Source of the DNA: Dipteris shenzhenensis
Taxonomy: Eukaryota; Polypodiophyta; Polypodiopsida; Gleicheniales
Assembly: GCA_047967505.1 (NCBI GenBank)
Contig: CM106541.1
Length of the DNA stretch: 64,000 nucleotides
Direction: 5' to 3' (one strand)
A program made the position numbers and the translations under genes. The notes beneath the pieces were generated by a model. That model had not been told where the DNA came from. It ran no database searches and was given only the letters and a program-made list of their open reading frames with translations. Positions 44,401 through 58,400 of the stretch are shown here, in pieces. The stretch's first letter is position 1, and every line of letters begins with the position of its first letter.

Positions 44401-47400
44401 TGAACACATTACAATGGATTTTGTGTCAGGTTTTCCCAAGGTTGGTCAGGTTGAGCAGATTTTCACTATTATAGATAGGCTGAGTAAACATGTTCATTTT
44501 ATTCCCTGTAAAAAAGAGTTGTTTGCTCCTGAAACAGCAAGGTTATTCATTAGGGAAATCTTTAGGTTACATGGGTTACCAAAATCTATTGTATCCGATA
44601 ATGATGGCCGTTTCATTAGCAAGTTTTGGACAGCCCTATTAGAGAATCTTGGAACCAAACTGAAATTTACTACAGCCTTCCATCCTCAAGGAGATAGACA
44701 AAGTGAGAATGTCAATCAAACCATATTTACTTTACTTCGAGCTTATGTCCATGACCAACCTAGAAGGTGGCCAAAGTTCTTACCCATGTTAGAGTTTGCT
44801 TATAATAACACTGTACATACTTCCACCAAGAAAGCCCCATTTGAAATCATCTATGGGCTATGTTTACCCACTCCAATAACACACTTGGGGGAGCGAATTT
44901 TTGCTGCTGACCAGTTTGCTGAGGATATGTCACAGGTTATTGAGCAGGTAAAAGAACATATTAAGAAGGCCCAAGCTCAACAATCCAAGGCAGCCAATAA
45001 AAAAAGAAAAGAAGTTTATTACAAGGAGGATGATTGGGTTTTACTGAAGATTGATAAAAGAAGAATCAAGTCAGTAAGAGGAAGTACAAAACATGTCAAG
45101 TTAGCACTGAAGTTTTATGGTCCATTTCAGATTTCAGCAGCTTTATATCCAGAAGAAGGATCTAGGGCGTATGAGCTGAAATTACCAGCCCACTGGCGTA
45201 TGAAGAATATCTTTCATGTGAGCAATTTGAAGAGATACCATGGCGATTCTTCTGCGCTTTGGATACTCAGCATCAAGAAGAACTTGAACTTGAAGATAGG
45301 ACTGAAGTTCTTACTCTGGAACAGATTGTGTACCATAAAGAGAAGAGTACTCGTGGAAGAAGAGATATATGTATTTACTGAAGTTTAAAAACCAGCCAGC
45401 TAGTGATGCACAATGGATGGAAGAAGAGTTCTTTACAGATTTTCCACAAATACTTGTACATTATAAAGAGGCGATGCAATTGCAGAAGTAACAAGAGAAA
45501 GTGCATGTAAGAGGAAGAGAAGCAACAATCCAGAAGAGGACTTTTGCTCATTCAAGCAGGATGACAAGAGAAATGATTATTTAGTTAATTAATAGTCATT
45601 AGAACCTTATTATTGTTAGGCGCCAATTTGATGGTGCGGTAATATTTTTGTATTGATGATCGATCAAGCGGTGTAAATAGTACCGCCAAACTATGTAACA
45701 TTGGCCAATGATCAGTAATAACGATGTGCACACACGTGTCTAGGTCCTAGGGGCAATAGGAAAGGGAAGGGTGCATTAGAGTGCATTGAATGGTAGGTGC
45801 ATGGGTCATAGGATAAGGGTAGGTGTAAATGGGAAGATGGAACTTGAGTGATCTCACGGGACATTAATGAAAGGGTATTACCCTTTCATTGTGAATCTCA
45901 CGTAGCATTCTCGCTACCACATTGCATTTGTAACCAGCCTTCCCTTTCCTAAAGGGCAGTAGACTATAACTTGCATTACATATTCATTACTCACAGCCAC
46001 ATTGCATCATTTCCAACCACTTAACTTTAAACAATACCACGTAGAAACAACTGAAGAAATAACTGGATGGAGGCTAGAGTGCCCCTACTTCATGAAATCA
46101 AGTACAAGACACCACACTGGCCCCGAATACTTGGCGCCCCTTCCGGTATTTATTTATTTCTTTAGGAATGAAATTGGTACATACAACAAGAGCTCACCCT
46201 TGTGTCCTACCCCACGGGCAATTCCACTATCCAAGCCAAACCTTGGCTATAACCTGCATTCCATCCTAGTGCACACACTAGTACCCAAGTGCCAAGGCAA
46301 AGCTAAGGCATTCACCATTTGTCCATGACCAATTGTAAAGGTATCCAAGCATTCCACAAAGTCTGTAACCAACTGTTAATGACCAAGCATCCAGACACTT
46401 CCCAAAAATCTTCCCAAAAATCTCCAAATGCAATCACATGAAAAGGATAGCAACGAGAACTCAAACCAGCTTCAACTGACTTCAATCCAGAAGCAACACA
46501 TCTAGTGTAGAGGCTAGCGGGAGGAACTGGCAGCCAGGAGAAGGGAAGGAAGAGAGAGATAACGGGCTGGAATCAGAGAGAAAGAAAGAGCAGGAGGATC
46601 ACGGGCAGAAGAGAGAAGGTGAGCAGCTAGCAAAGAGCGTTGGGGAGTCTAAATGGGCCGTGCAAACAGCCAAAACAGCCTTGGGCTGTGTGAAAACAGT
46701 TTGTACAGCAATAACCACACCTTGGGATGCGTGCTAACTGATCCGTACAGCAGCGATGAATGCTCCGTACAATCAGCATTGGGGTGCATACCTCTTCCGT
46801 ACAGCCAGCAATTAATGCAATTCAGCCACCTTGGCTCACGTGCCAATCAAAAGTTTTGACCGTACAGTAGGCTAGCAATCCATACAGCAGCATTGAAAGG
46901 ACGGCACAGCAGGTACAGACACCTTAAATGCAGTTATTGCAGTCCATACAGCCGTATAGATTGCCTCGAGATGCGTGCAGGCCAAAAATGCAAGGAGTCA
47001 AGCCTTCCTTGGACTTCGTACGGCGTGCCCCCTTCACCTTGGGATGGGTGAAAGAAGAGAGAGAGAAAACCAACGTCCAAAATCTCGCTTTTTGCCTTGG
47101 AAGGAGAGGAAGAGGGTAGGTGTGCATGAGGGGCTGCCATGTGGCTCCCTCATTAATGCTCTAACCCTTGCAAACCAATAAAACATTGGTTTGCCCCTCA
47201 CATTAAAATCCTAACCCCTTCTAACCAATGAAACATTGGTTTCCTTGGGCCTAACTTTAAGACCCCTCTAAACCTTGCCTTGCCCCTAGCAAGCAGGCAT
47301 AGTGTGTGCACCTAGGGACTTCTGGGAAGTGTCTCTTTCCCTGTGCTAGCCCCCTAAGCCAAAGTTAGTCACGGTTCATAACTTCATGTCCCCGTGACAA

Positions 47401-49405
47401 CATTCATCCACCTTCTCTCTCCCACGTTGCATGTAGGTCGAAATAGAAACAAGTACTCTCACAAGGGCGCCCTTCCAATTGGCCATGCGCCCTTCCCCAT
47501 TGGAGGGCCAATTGGCATTCAAATTTTGCATGCATTGCACACATTTGCATTCTCGAAAAGTTTGGTTTTTCACACCCCCTCCGTGAGCCAGGTTACCATC
47601 CCCCACGGGAAGTCCCACTGCCTTCTCTGTATGTTAGCAACAATCCTAATAGCTACTGCCTAAATCCTTTGCGCCGCTGTATAGCCCCAAAGACAGTGTG
47701 GTAACGTCTCAAGCACTCCCTCTGTATAGCAGTGATAGGTCACAGTGGCCATCCACTCGCATGTGCTCCAGCTAAGGGCCAATGAACAGGCCCCCGTGTG
47801 CGACCATTCAGAAGAAGATCTTTAGTGGTCTGAGGCTGGACCACAGACGTGGCCAAAAGCGAGAGAGGATCTCGTGCGGGACATCATACTCTAACCAGTG
47901 GCGTGCTCTCGAGGGAGTCGAGGCCGCTACCTCCAGTTGCATACTGCATTCTATGCGTGTTGTGTAGGAAAAGAAGGGTACCTCCTCCACCCTGTCTGAA
48001 AGCCCTACACGCGTTGGCCCAAACCACTCTCTCGGGTCCTAGTAAAGGTCACGGAAGGGCCGCCCCTTCTAGAGCCGGAGACGCTAGACTGCTACCTCTG
48101 GCCCTGAAAGGACTGTTACTGGATCAATGTGCCACTCCCTACCCAAACGGCGCACTACCTGCCAATCCAAGCCATCTAGGAGCTCATCCTCCTGGTCTCT
48201 GTCCATCCTGGGCTGTAGGTGGTCTCCTGCCTCTACTCTATAGAACCTGCGGGCAGACCCCCTGAAGAGACTCCCTAAAGAAACACACTCTTAGTTGGAC
48301 AATTGCCCGCGAGAACTGGCCAGGCCAACAGTGGGGTCTCCAAGGACTACGTAGCTCCTTCCACCCTGAGTTTGGAATCGCTACATCAATCGCTATCATC
48401 CTGGTGGCTACCCCTCTTAGGTGAGCCAATGCCTTTGTCCTTCCCTCTGCAGCTTGCAGCAGTCGGCTCCAGGCTGTGAAAGACCTCACAGGGCTACTGT
48501 CCCATTGTGCCCACTCTATGTGTGTGTGTGCTTCCCTAGCATGCTACCCTCTCCATCTCCGATCTGTGGGTGCCAGACGAGCGGTTCTCTCTCAAACTCT
48601 TCCCTGCATGAGGGGCTAGTGCGAATAAGACCCGCAAACCATCTCCGCCAGACCCTATTAAGACTCCGCATCAACAGAGAGGCTTTCACTGTCCGCTTGT
48701 GCGGGGGTGTTCCTGAGGATACCTCTCTGGAGAAGTGGCTTCCGGGGCTCTGTGCCCGAGGCGAACGCACGAACCACCACCTTGCCCAAAAGGGCTTTGC
48801 TCTTCATCTCCGGATCAATGATACCCAGCCTTCTTCGTGTCTACGGTAGAATCGCTGTCTACCATGCAACTCTGGCTTTGGTATTATGTCATTTGTTGTT
48901 GCAAACGCATTGTGATGAGACATACAAGTGCCATTGACATGCTGATTCCCAATTCAAGATTACAAAGACTTTAAATTGACCCAAACTTTAACGATAATAT
49001 GAGTGATATGATGGAGCAAAAAGTCAAGCCCACACTAGGAAATGAGGCTTGCATAGGGTTGGGGGATGGGGGTAATTGCCCGATCAGAGGTGTCACTATC
49101 GACATGGCCCGTTGGATAAATAGATCACGGAGACCATGCCTCCCGCTGTCGAGAGAGACGACCCGGAAGACACAGATACATGAGATTTTCACAGCTCATA
49201 GGAGAGCCACCCTAGCACCGGGCTATGTTTTGACTCTGAGTTTGAGTACTAGTTTTGATTTCTTGTATTTTGAGTTTGCTTTAGCATAGTACTCAGCAAA
49301 GGGCCTTAGTGAGCCCTTTGCTTCAGCCTACTGTGGTTTGTATGGGTTATCTTTGTGATTGTACTTTGTCTCATAGGCCCGTGAGGCCTCCTGAAGACGG
49401 TAATA

Positions 49406-49448
<43 letters not shown>

Positions 49449-52400
49449 CCTCTCCCTCTTACAGTGGATCTTCACGGAGATGCACCACATGCAAGGTCAA
49501 GAGGTTGAGCAGCAACAAAAGATAGATATCCTTGAGTGTGACTTCCCCACAATCCAAGCTGAGGCTGATGGCATGTCGATGTCGAGCATATTTGACCTTG
49601 GGGAATAGTCTAGTCGTTAGAGGAGCGGATTGCCATAATGCAGTCTGCTATTGAGAAGGCCTCAAAGTTGGTGGATGTCGTGAAACGAGAGCTTGCAAAG
49701 GCGACCAATTCAACCACCTTACTTGAGCAGCAATAGAGAGCCAATAAGTCCCTCATCATGAGAGTCCATGCAATTTCCTATATCCCTTTTGCTATCACAG
49801 ATACTCCTATGTTTGGTGACACCCACCCTGGGGCAGGAGTTGACCCCACCAGAGACCAGCCCCTAGTGATATGATTCATAGGCTGGTGGCACTACGCAAG
49901 CACACAACTCCTAGTGATATGATTCAGAGATACGCCGCTTGATTGGGGGCACTCTACAAAGCACAAAATTCCTATTGATAGGATTTAGAGATACCCAGGC
50001 TTGGCTGGCGGCACTGCACAAACACATACCTCCCACAAGTCCATGGATGAGGATATTCCTCCCTTGCACGTAGAAAGAAAGAAAGAAAGAAAGTTTATTA
50101 AAGTCTTTGGAAGACCGATGGGTCTATGAGACTGTGAGAATCATGATACAATGAGCTGTGGTAGTGGAGCTACTAAACGAGCATCCATACCAATGCAGAA
50201 TGCAGAAAATGCAAAATGACAGTACTAAATCCTAAGTACAACATAGTCACATCTCGACTATATATATATCAATCTCAGCATCATCGTCGACATCATCATA
50301 ACCATCATCATCATCATCAACAACAGTAGGACATCAAGATGGATGGGGTTGTGGAAGTGGAGGCATGAGGTCAGCAATAGAGTGCTGTCGCCCCCCCAAG
50401 GATGCAATCCTGGTACGTCTCCTGGTGGTAGCTTTGTGTCTGACGAGGGCCACTGTGACCCCTGTCGGTCAGGCTCTTACCCTAAACAAGGAGGAGATGT
50501 CCCCAAGTATGATCTGTGAGTCAACCCTCTGTCTGAGCTGTCGGGTCACAGGCTCCGGGTCATGGTCATGTTGAGGCCCCGCCTTGTGGGGATCTATGTG
50601 ATCTGGCTGAAAGAACTCCGTGATAGAGCTCTGAGAAGTATCAATCGAGGAGGAAGTCTGCTCCTGTATCTGTGCTCGGAGTATCCTATCACGGTGTCTT
50701 AGCACCTCATGAATGAAAGCAGCCAAACATCGCTGGTCTGGGTAGGAGAGGAAACGGGCCAAAACTCCATAACTATCTCTAAAGAGTCGAGGCCTCGCCT
50801 TGTGGGGGTCTATGTGATCTGGCTGAAAGAACTACGTGATAGAGCTCTGAGAAGTATCAGTCAAGGAGGAAGTCTGCTCCTGTCTCCGTGCTCGGAGTGT
50901 TCTATCGCGGTGTCTGAGCACCTCATGAATGAAAGGAGCCAAACATCGTTGGTCTTGGTAGGAGAGGAAACGGGCCAAAACTCCATAACTATCTCTGAAG
51001 AGACAGTAGAAACGCCCTCTGATCTCATAGTAGATAGGACACCTGAAGATGAAATGCTCCTCTGTCTCAACCTCCTGCATGTCACATAGTGTGCATATGC
51101 GCCTCTCCCTGGATGACCGCTCCGCTCAGTTGCTCTCAATACGAAGTTTGTGTGAAGAGACTCGGAACTGCCCAAGAGAGATCCTCAGCGAGGGGGGTAG
51201 ATGAATCTGTGTGTATCCTGGTGGATCAATAAAACCCTCCGGTGTGATATGTAAGAAGTGATCTCTGTGTAAGCCCAGCTTCACTGGAAGATCACTTGGG
51301 CCCAACCAGGTCCGGAATGTGTGTGGCTGTAGTAGATCCTCACGGATAACCTGGTTGACCTTGTGTGATAGGAGGGGAGAAAAAGGAGCATCCATGCTGT
51401 ACTGGAAAGGAGGCAGTTTGTCCATGTGGAGCCCGAGTCTTGCAAACCATCTCTGTGCGTGCATACCAGCTCCTCTGGTCCCCCCTCCTGCAAGTGCCAT
51501 AGAAGAGGACAATGCTAGTCATGGTATCCTACTACGCCCGGATGTGTAATCCCCGTACTCCGTGACTCGGTATAGATACGTGATGACCTGAAATGCAGCA
51601 TCTAGCTGTAATGGGAGTGACCCAAACTCCGCCTGAATGATCTGGTGAGGGACGGATGGCTTACCACGGATCATCCGTGATAACATGAGAACCTGTAGCT
51701 GCTCCACCCTGGCCCACTTTGTATCCGACAAGTTTGGCCCCCAACATGGACTGCCATACATCCCTGTTGGGCGGACCAAGGAGTCAAAGAGCAACCCTTT
51801 GGTCCGTGGATCCTGAATGTGAGAGCGGAAGCACTGTCTCTCTAGCCTAGCCAATGAAGCATATCCTCTGCTCAGGCGTGCATGCATCACGGGCTTATGG
51901 TGAAGATGGGTCCGGAAAAGATGACCCCAAGGTAAGTGTATGATGAAACTATCTCAATAGCGGACCCATCAAATCTGAAATGCTCATCTCGCGTGACGGC
52001 TCGAGATGTATTGAAGATCATAACCTTGGTTTTACCCAAGTTGACCTTCAAATCATGAGACTCACAAAAGGACTGTAGTGCATCAAGGTGTCTGTGGAGC
52101 CCCTCTGCTGAGGAGGACAAGAGAGCCACGTCATCTACGTAAAGTAATGCCCGAATCAGCGTGCCCGCGAGGGAGCAACCTACCCCACCCTGTGCCTACA
52201 TCACTATCTCGAGCTTGTTGATATAGAGGCCAAACAAGGTAGGTGATAATGGGCACCTTGTTTGACCCCTATAGTGCTCATGATCTCGTTTGTCCATCGA
52301 CATCTTGTCCGGACTCTGCATGAAACTCGCTCATAAAGTGCCATGACAGCCCAAATGATCTCCTGGTCGTAACCCAAATCTTGTAGGCGTCGTATGAGGC

Positions 52401-55400
52401 GGGCTCTTGGAACAGTGTCAAATGCCTTGCGGAAATCCACAAAGCAACAGTAAACCCTCTGCTTCCGTGCCCTCGCCTCCTCGATGATACATCTGAGCGC
52501 GTGAATATGGTCCATGGTCCCATGATCCCGCTTGAAACCGACCTGTCCCATTGCTTTGAGTCCTCGACACTCCACAAATCTGCTGACCTCGGAACGGTCC
52601 CTCGAAACGATGTCAAATGCCTTGCGGAAATCCACAAAGCAACAGTAAATCCTCTGCTTCCGTGCCCTCGCCTCCTCAATGATACATCTGAGCGCGAGAA
52701 TATGGTCTATGGTCCCATGATCTTGCCTGAAATCGGCTTGTCCCACTGCTCAAAGTTCTCGACAAGTCCGCAAATCTGCTGACCTCGGAATCAAGTACTG
52801 ATGCATAAATCTTGGACATGACATGTCCAATCACAATGGTCTTGTAGTTCTCCGGGTTCATGGGATCCCCTGCCTTGTGGATGGGTGAGATAGTGTTGAT
52901 GGTCCAGGCGCGTGGGAACCCTAGGCAAACAGCTTCATTAAATAGCTTGGCTAAGATCGGGGCTAGGAGGTTAATCCCATATGCAATGAACTCAGTGCAT
53001 AGTCCCTTCGCTCAGCCATTATGAAGTTTCATTACGGCATCCTTTACCCCCCCCCCCCTTTAGTGAAGAGGGTGTAGGACGTGGGGTGTGGCATATGTGA
53101 TAGGTTAGGGACTGGTTGATTTGGAATATCATAGAGCGTGTGTGCATAATCAATCCACACCTGAGTGTCAGTGAGTGGTGGGGGGGATCGTCCCTCTAGA
53201 AATCTCCGCCATAAGTCGTCATAGTTGTTACTGAATAGAATGTTTAGTAGCTCCTCGTTCCGACGTACGAAGTCCAGTTTCTTCCTGCGTACCAGATGAT
53301 GGTACTCGCGTAGTGTCTTTGGTTCGCTCGGAAAGCTGTTTTTTGTTTCGAATCTGAACCAACGGCGTAAAGCCTTACACTCATCATCGTACCAACTATT
53401 AGAAGGTACGGTCCTAGGTGGTGGTGGGCGGGTGGAGCGGGTGGTGTGGGGGAAGGCGTGAAGAGTAGCCTTGTGTAGTGAGGGAGTGACTAGGGCAGCG
53501 CGATCCTCTAATAGGGGTATAAAGTCAATGTATGCGAGAAGTATCTATAGACGGCTAGAGTAAGTAGGTGGTAGGTGGAGTAAGAACTCAACGGGGTAGA
53601 AAGTGCTGTGCGATGGGGGTTAGAAATGCTAAAGAAAAGATAGGTGTGATCAGCCCTGGAGGGAGAGGTGCTACGGTAAAGTCGGTGATGCAGGAGATGG
53701 ATTCTCTTTCAGCAACTGGATGCCGATGTAAGGAGGAAAAGTGGATTCTCTTTCAGCAACCGGATGCCGACATAAGGAGGAAAAGTGGATAGTTGTACAA
53801 GGGACGACTCTTTATTAGTTCTAGATGTGTCTATTGACACATCTACCTAGGGAGGCATGGTCTTTCAGACTCGAAGGTTGAGACCCTGACCTGGGATTGT
53901 AATGAAACCTTGTGGGCAGAGCCAGGGAACTTCTTGGAGTCCTACACAGAAGAAGACATTGTCTTCTATACAGAGCCTAGGGAGTCCACTTTGGATATGT
54001 GAGAAGTGCGGCGATGTTGAACAATAGTGGAGAGAAGAGAGCGAACAACTCACAAAACAAAACTAGAAAACAGAGAAACCAGAGAGACTTGCTGTAAACT
54101 ACTCGGTGCTTTCTATCAATTCAAACAACGGATTTTGCAGAGGCATTTGAATGAGTTGATTGCGAGTTGCCAAACACATATACTTGAACTTAAGAGTTTG
54201 CAATTAAGCTGGAATTAAGACTTATACAGCTTAAACACAAAGTGACATCATTGGAGAATGCAATATGATTGAGGGGCCAAGACGGGGCCCCCCCCTTATC
54301 CAGGCTCACTTTATTCTTGAAAATGGAGATACAAGACCAAGGTGCAATGCACCTTCCAAACTGATGAACTCAGTGAAAACCTAGGACCTAGATACAAGAC
54401 TCAAGAGCATATGTACAAGGTAGACAACAAAAAGGAGGACTCCAAGCTCAGGTTTCAGCTCTTGGCTTGCCCAATCCACAAGGAAGAAGCCTGCAACAAT
54501 CACCACTTACATCCAACATTAGAGACAAACACTAGTTTCTAGAAAGATAGTAGAAACAACATGAAATAGTGCTGTAAATGAGATAAACTTGACAGTACAG
54601 GCTCCCTTCGTGACTTGGCCCTTTTGTAGATGAAGTCCTTGATGCCTCTGAAGCTACCTTGGGTGAGGAGAGTGTGGAAATGGGGCTGGAATGAGAACAG
54701 CTTAGAAAAACAGCCTGTAAGCTAGAGAGAGAAAGCTTTTATGGAGTGATAGCTGTAGAGAGAGAGTGCCTATGCTGATCCCAAGGGAGGAGATGTAAGA
54801 GAGGAGCTGCTGCTGTTCCAGAGGTGCACAGAAAGGCAGATTTCTGCAAGGGAAATGGGCTGGAACAGTAGAGAGAGAAATTCTGCAGTAGAGAGAGAAA
54901 GACTGCAGCAGGAGAGAGAAAGGGGCTGTGGCTGCTCCAGGCTAGGTGAAGGAGAGAGGATGCTGCTGCTGTTCCAGAAGAGCTGAGAGGGGGCGGATTT
55001 CTGGAGAGGAGGGGCTGGAACTGTAGAGAGAGAATGTGCTGTTGTAGAGAGAGAAAGTGCTGCTGAGGTGAGAGAATGGCCTGGGGAGAAGCTGGCTGCA
55101 CCCAAGGAGCTGGAGAGGTTCTGCTGCATCATCTAAAAGGAGGGAGAAGAAAAGTGACGAAATTTTCATGTGTGGAATGAAGGGGAGAGGTCTTCTTTTA
55201 TAGGCTCAGCCCCCCTCCTAGGCCTAGAGTGGAAGGTGGACACTTGTCCCAGATTTTTGGTGGGCTGCAGTCCCAAAGAGGACAGCCCACCACTTGCCCT
55301 AAATCTACCAGATTTGGGGCCAAACACTTGGCCTGCATGCCCTGCCACTTGCCATGCATGCTGCCACATGTGTGGGACAGGTGGACTGACCTGCCAGCTC

Positions 55401-58400
55401 AGATTCCAAGTGGCAGTCTGCCACGTGTCAGCTGCCACGTCACTCCCAAAAACCCTAAAATTTCAAAGTTGTCAGAATTTAATTCTGATCGCACAGACGG
55501 GTTCCTAACAGCTTAGACTATCTATTGACGTACTCTAAGGTCATAATTGAGCCATACTGAGCTCATTTGTTTGTCGTCTTATCTTGTATCTCCATTACTC
55601 TTGGCATGCTGCCAGGCCCACACCCAAAGCTCAGGGAACATTCTCTTGAATGGTTCCTAGGTCGGTATGCAATCTGTGCATTTGATTGGTCCCATGTTGG
55701 GGTACTCAGGTGGGGTGTGGTTTCTAGATGTCCCTCTCAAAGAGAGGCCATCACTCTTGTGGGTCACTAATGCCCATAACCCCAAGCAAGGGGGTCCACC
55801 CTCAAATGCTAGACCTAGTCCCCATTGTCCGTAACTGAACAGAAGGAAAACATTTCATTTCTTAATAATGCTCACCTGAGATACTGCAAACTGAATATCA
55901 GGTCTAGTGTTGCAGAGATATATGAGGCATCCAACAGCCTGACTGTAAGATGTGGCATCAACGCATACTATTGAAAAACAAAAAGAAATAGTACCAAGCA
56001 AGTGGATACATGTTGAAGCAGGATGACATTCCCTCCGTCTTTCATTCGGTTGTCCGCAACTGAAATGCTTCCTCATAAGCATCCAGGATTTCAGGACACT
56101 CCTGAAATGTAGCTCTGTCCACCCATTGGGCATCGGTGGATGGGAGCCCTCTGAACTTCAAAAGGTACATTTTGCGAGTTGTGCCTCGACGTCCCGTAGT
56201 GAAGTTATGCAAAATAATTTGCTCTGGGATCAACAAGATCTCAGTGTCCTCTACTTCAGGTGCATCGTCCAGTGTGGGCTCTTGAGGTGGTTCCCCAATG
56301 AAGGGTTTCACCAAGCTTACATGGAAGACATTGTGGATCTTCCAATGCTCTGGAAGTCTCAATCGGACCGAGACATCATTTATTACCTGCAACACGTGAA
56401 AAGGACCATAATATCGAAAGGATAGCTTGAAGTAGATGCGCTTGCCCACTTTGGTTTTTAACCGGGCTTTCTCAAATTTCAATAAGACCCATTGGCCTTC
56501 TTTCACTGCAAACGCCCTCCGTCTTTTATTTGCAGCTGCTCTTTGTTTCTCCTGTGCCTTTTGAATGGCTGCTCGAACCGTGGCATAAGCAGAGTCATAA
56601 TCCTCCACGAATTGATCAGCGGCAAAGATTTTCTCTTTTGTTTGCATGAGTGGAGTTGGTAAAGATCTACCATATACAATTTCGAAAGGAGCTTTTCCAG
56701 TGGAGGAATGAATTGTGTTGTTATAAGCAAACTCCACAAGAGGAAGGAATTTCTCCCAAAAGGTTTGCTGGTCATGCACATAAAATTTCAGCAAATCCAA
56801 GAGTGTACTATTCGTAACTTCAGTTTGGCCATCCGTTTGAGGATGAAAAGCTGAGGAGAAACTTAGAAGAGTTCCAAGGTTCTCAAACAAAGCCTGCCAG
56901 AAGTTACTAGTGAACTTTGAGTCTCTATCTGATACTATAGACTTGGGCATGCCGTGATGTCTAAAGATGTGTCTAATAAATAAATGGGCAGCTTCAGGTG
57001 CCTTGAGATTCTTTCTGCAAGGAATGAAGTGGGCTTGCTTGCTGAATCGATCTACTATCACCCAAATCATGTCATGATTTTGATTGGTCCTGGGAATTCC
57101 TGTAATGAAGTCCATGGTGATGTGTTCCCATGGTCTCTCAGGAATGGGTAGGGGCTGAAGTAAACCCTTGGGTTTTCCTCTCTCATACTTAGCTTTTTGA
57201 CATGCGAGACAAGCTAAAATGTAGGCAGCAGTGTCCTTTTTCATGTTAGGCCAGTAGAAAAATTTATCCATGGCTGAAAAGGTGGCCACAATACCCCTAT
57301 GACCAGCATAGGGTGGGTTATGGCTTTCCTCCATCACTTTAGATCTAAGCTGCTTTGTGATACATAGTTTGTTCTCCATGAATAAATAGCCATCCCTGAT
57401 GTGGTAGGCATGATGGGTGCCTCCATCTTTCAAATGTGCCCATGGCTGAGCAAAATCAGCTTCTCCCTCATAGAATTCTTTGAGGGCTGTTAGCTCATCA
57501 TGATAGGGAACTGAAATATGGTGAAGCCGTGGTCTACGAGAAAGGGCATCAGCCACTACATTCTCTTTTCCAGGAGTATATTGTATCTGAAAATGAAATG
57601 ATTGCAGAAAGGTAAACCATTTCATATGTCTCTCTCTGATCAGAGGTTGAGTTAGAAAATATTTAAGACTTTCATGATCAGTTTTTACAAGAAAATCTAT
57701 CCCTAAAAGATAATGTTTCCAAAGTTTGAGAGCATGAATTACAGCTAAGAGTTCTTTTTCATAGATATCATAATGAAGTTCAGCATCTCTTAGTCGTCGG
57801 CTTTCAAAGGCCACAGCATGACCGTCCTGGGTAAGAGAAGCCCCAAGGCAATCGCCACTGGCATCAGCTGTTACTAGGAATGGTTTCCTTAAGTTAGGAA
57901 TGATAAGTACAGGAGCTGTAGTGAGGGCATGCTTTAGAGCATTAAAAGAGTCCTTTTCTTTTTGGGTCCATCTGAACTTTAGATTTTTCTTAGTGAGATC
58001 ATGTAGAGGGGCTGCAAGTTCAGCAAAATGCCAAATAAACCTTCGGTAATATGAGCATAGGCCTAGAAAAGACCTTACCTCATGGGCATTCTTCAAGTCA
58101 GGCCACTCTACAATTGTCTGTATCTTGGCTGGGTCCATACGGACACCTTCTCGTGAGATAATGTGACCAAGATAGTGAATCTCAGGAAGAAAGAACTCAC
58201 TTTTCTTCTCATTGATGTAAAGAGCATTTTCAGCTAAGATTTGAAATACAATCTTTAGATGTTCCTTATGCTCTTCCTCATTCTTGCTGAAAATGAGGAT
58301 GTCATCAAAGAAGACGGCAGTGAACTGTCTATAGTTCCTGAACAACCGTTCCATCAGTCGATTGAACGTGGCTGGGGCATTAGTAAGGCCAAATGGCATT

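Larger units (their letters stand above)
41768..45926 (+). mobile_element. Ty3/gypsy chromovirus with two LTRs, gag-deleted
   Basis: Two LTRs of equal length (365 bp) flank a pol remnant. About 18 mismatches by eye give near 95% LTR identity, so the insertion is not recent. gag, protease and the primer site are absent: after the 5' LTR comes a 120-bp stretch that also occurs at 47402-47545, then RT begins abruptly near 42257. No 5-bp target duplication is visible (TGTCA versus TTTGT). The RT is further split by a solo LTR. Confidence 0.9.
50072..53810 (-). mobile_element. non-LTR retrotransposon (LINE family 1, copy B), longest copy
   Basis: On the minus strand from about 53560 to 50072: [53 protein letters not shown] blocks, [11 protein letters not shown], the thumb region, a Cys/His knuckle and a 3' UTR ending in (CTTT)n at 50076-50094. 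The upstream endonuclease was not recognised. Two internal in-frame tandem duplications are present. Stops and shifts are scattered through it. Confidence 0.85.

Noticed and set aside
47849-48849. 138- and 142-codon plus-strand frames
   Set aside because: They are antisense to the L1-like remnant; the minus strand gives the recognisable zf-RVT block.
54739-55169. Three overlapping minus-strand frames rich in Ser, Leu and Pro
   Set aside because: They arise from repeated GAGAGA and GCTGCTG words; equal openness in several frames indicates repeat composition, not coding.
54227-55515. A complete LTR element between two CTTA/GCTTA flanks
   Set aside because: The right side ends like an LTR (CCTAACA), but the left side has no TG start and no repeat partner.
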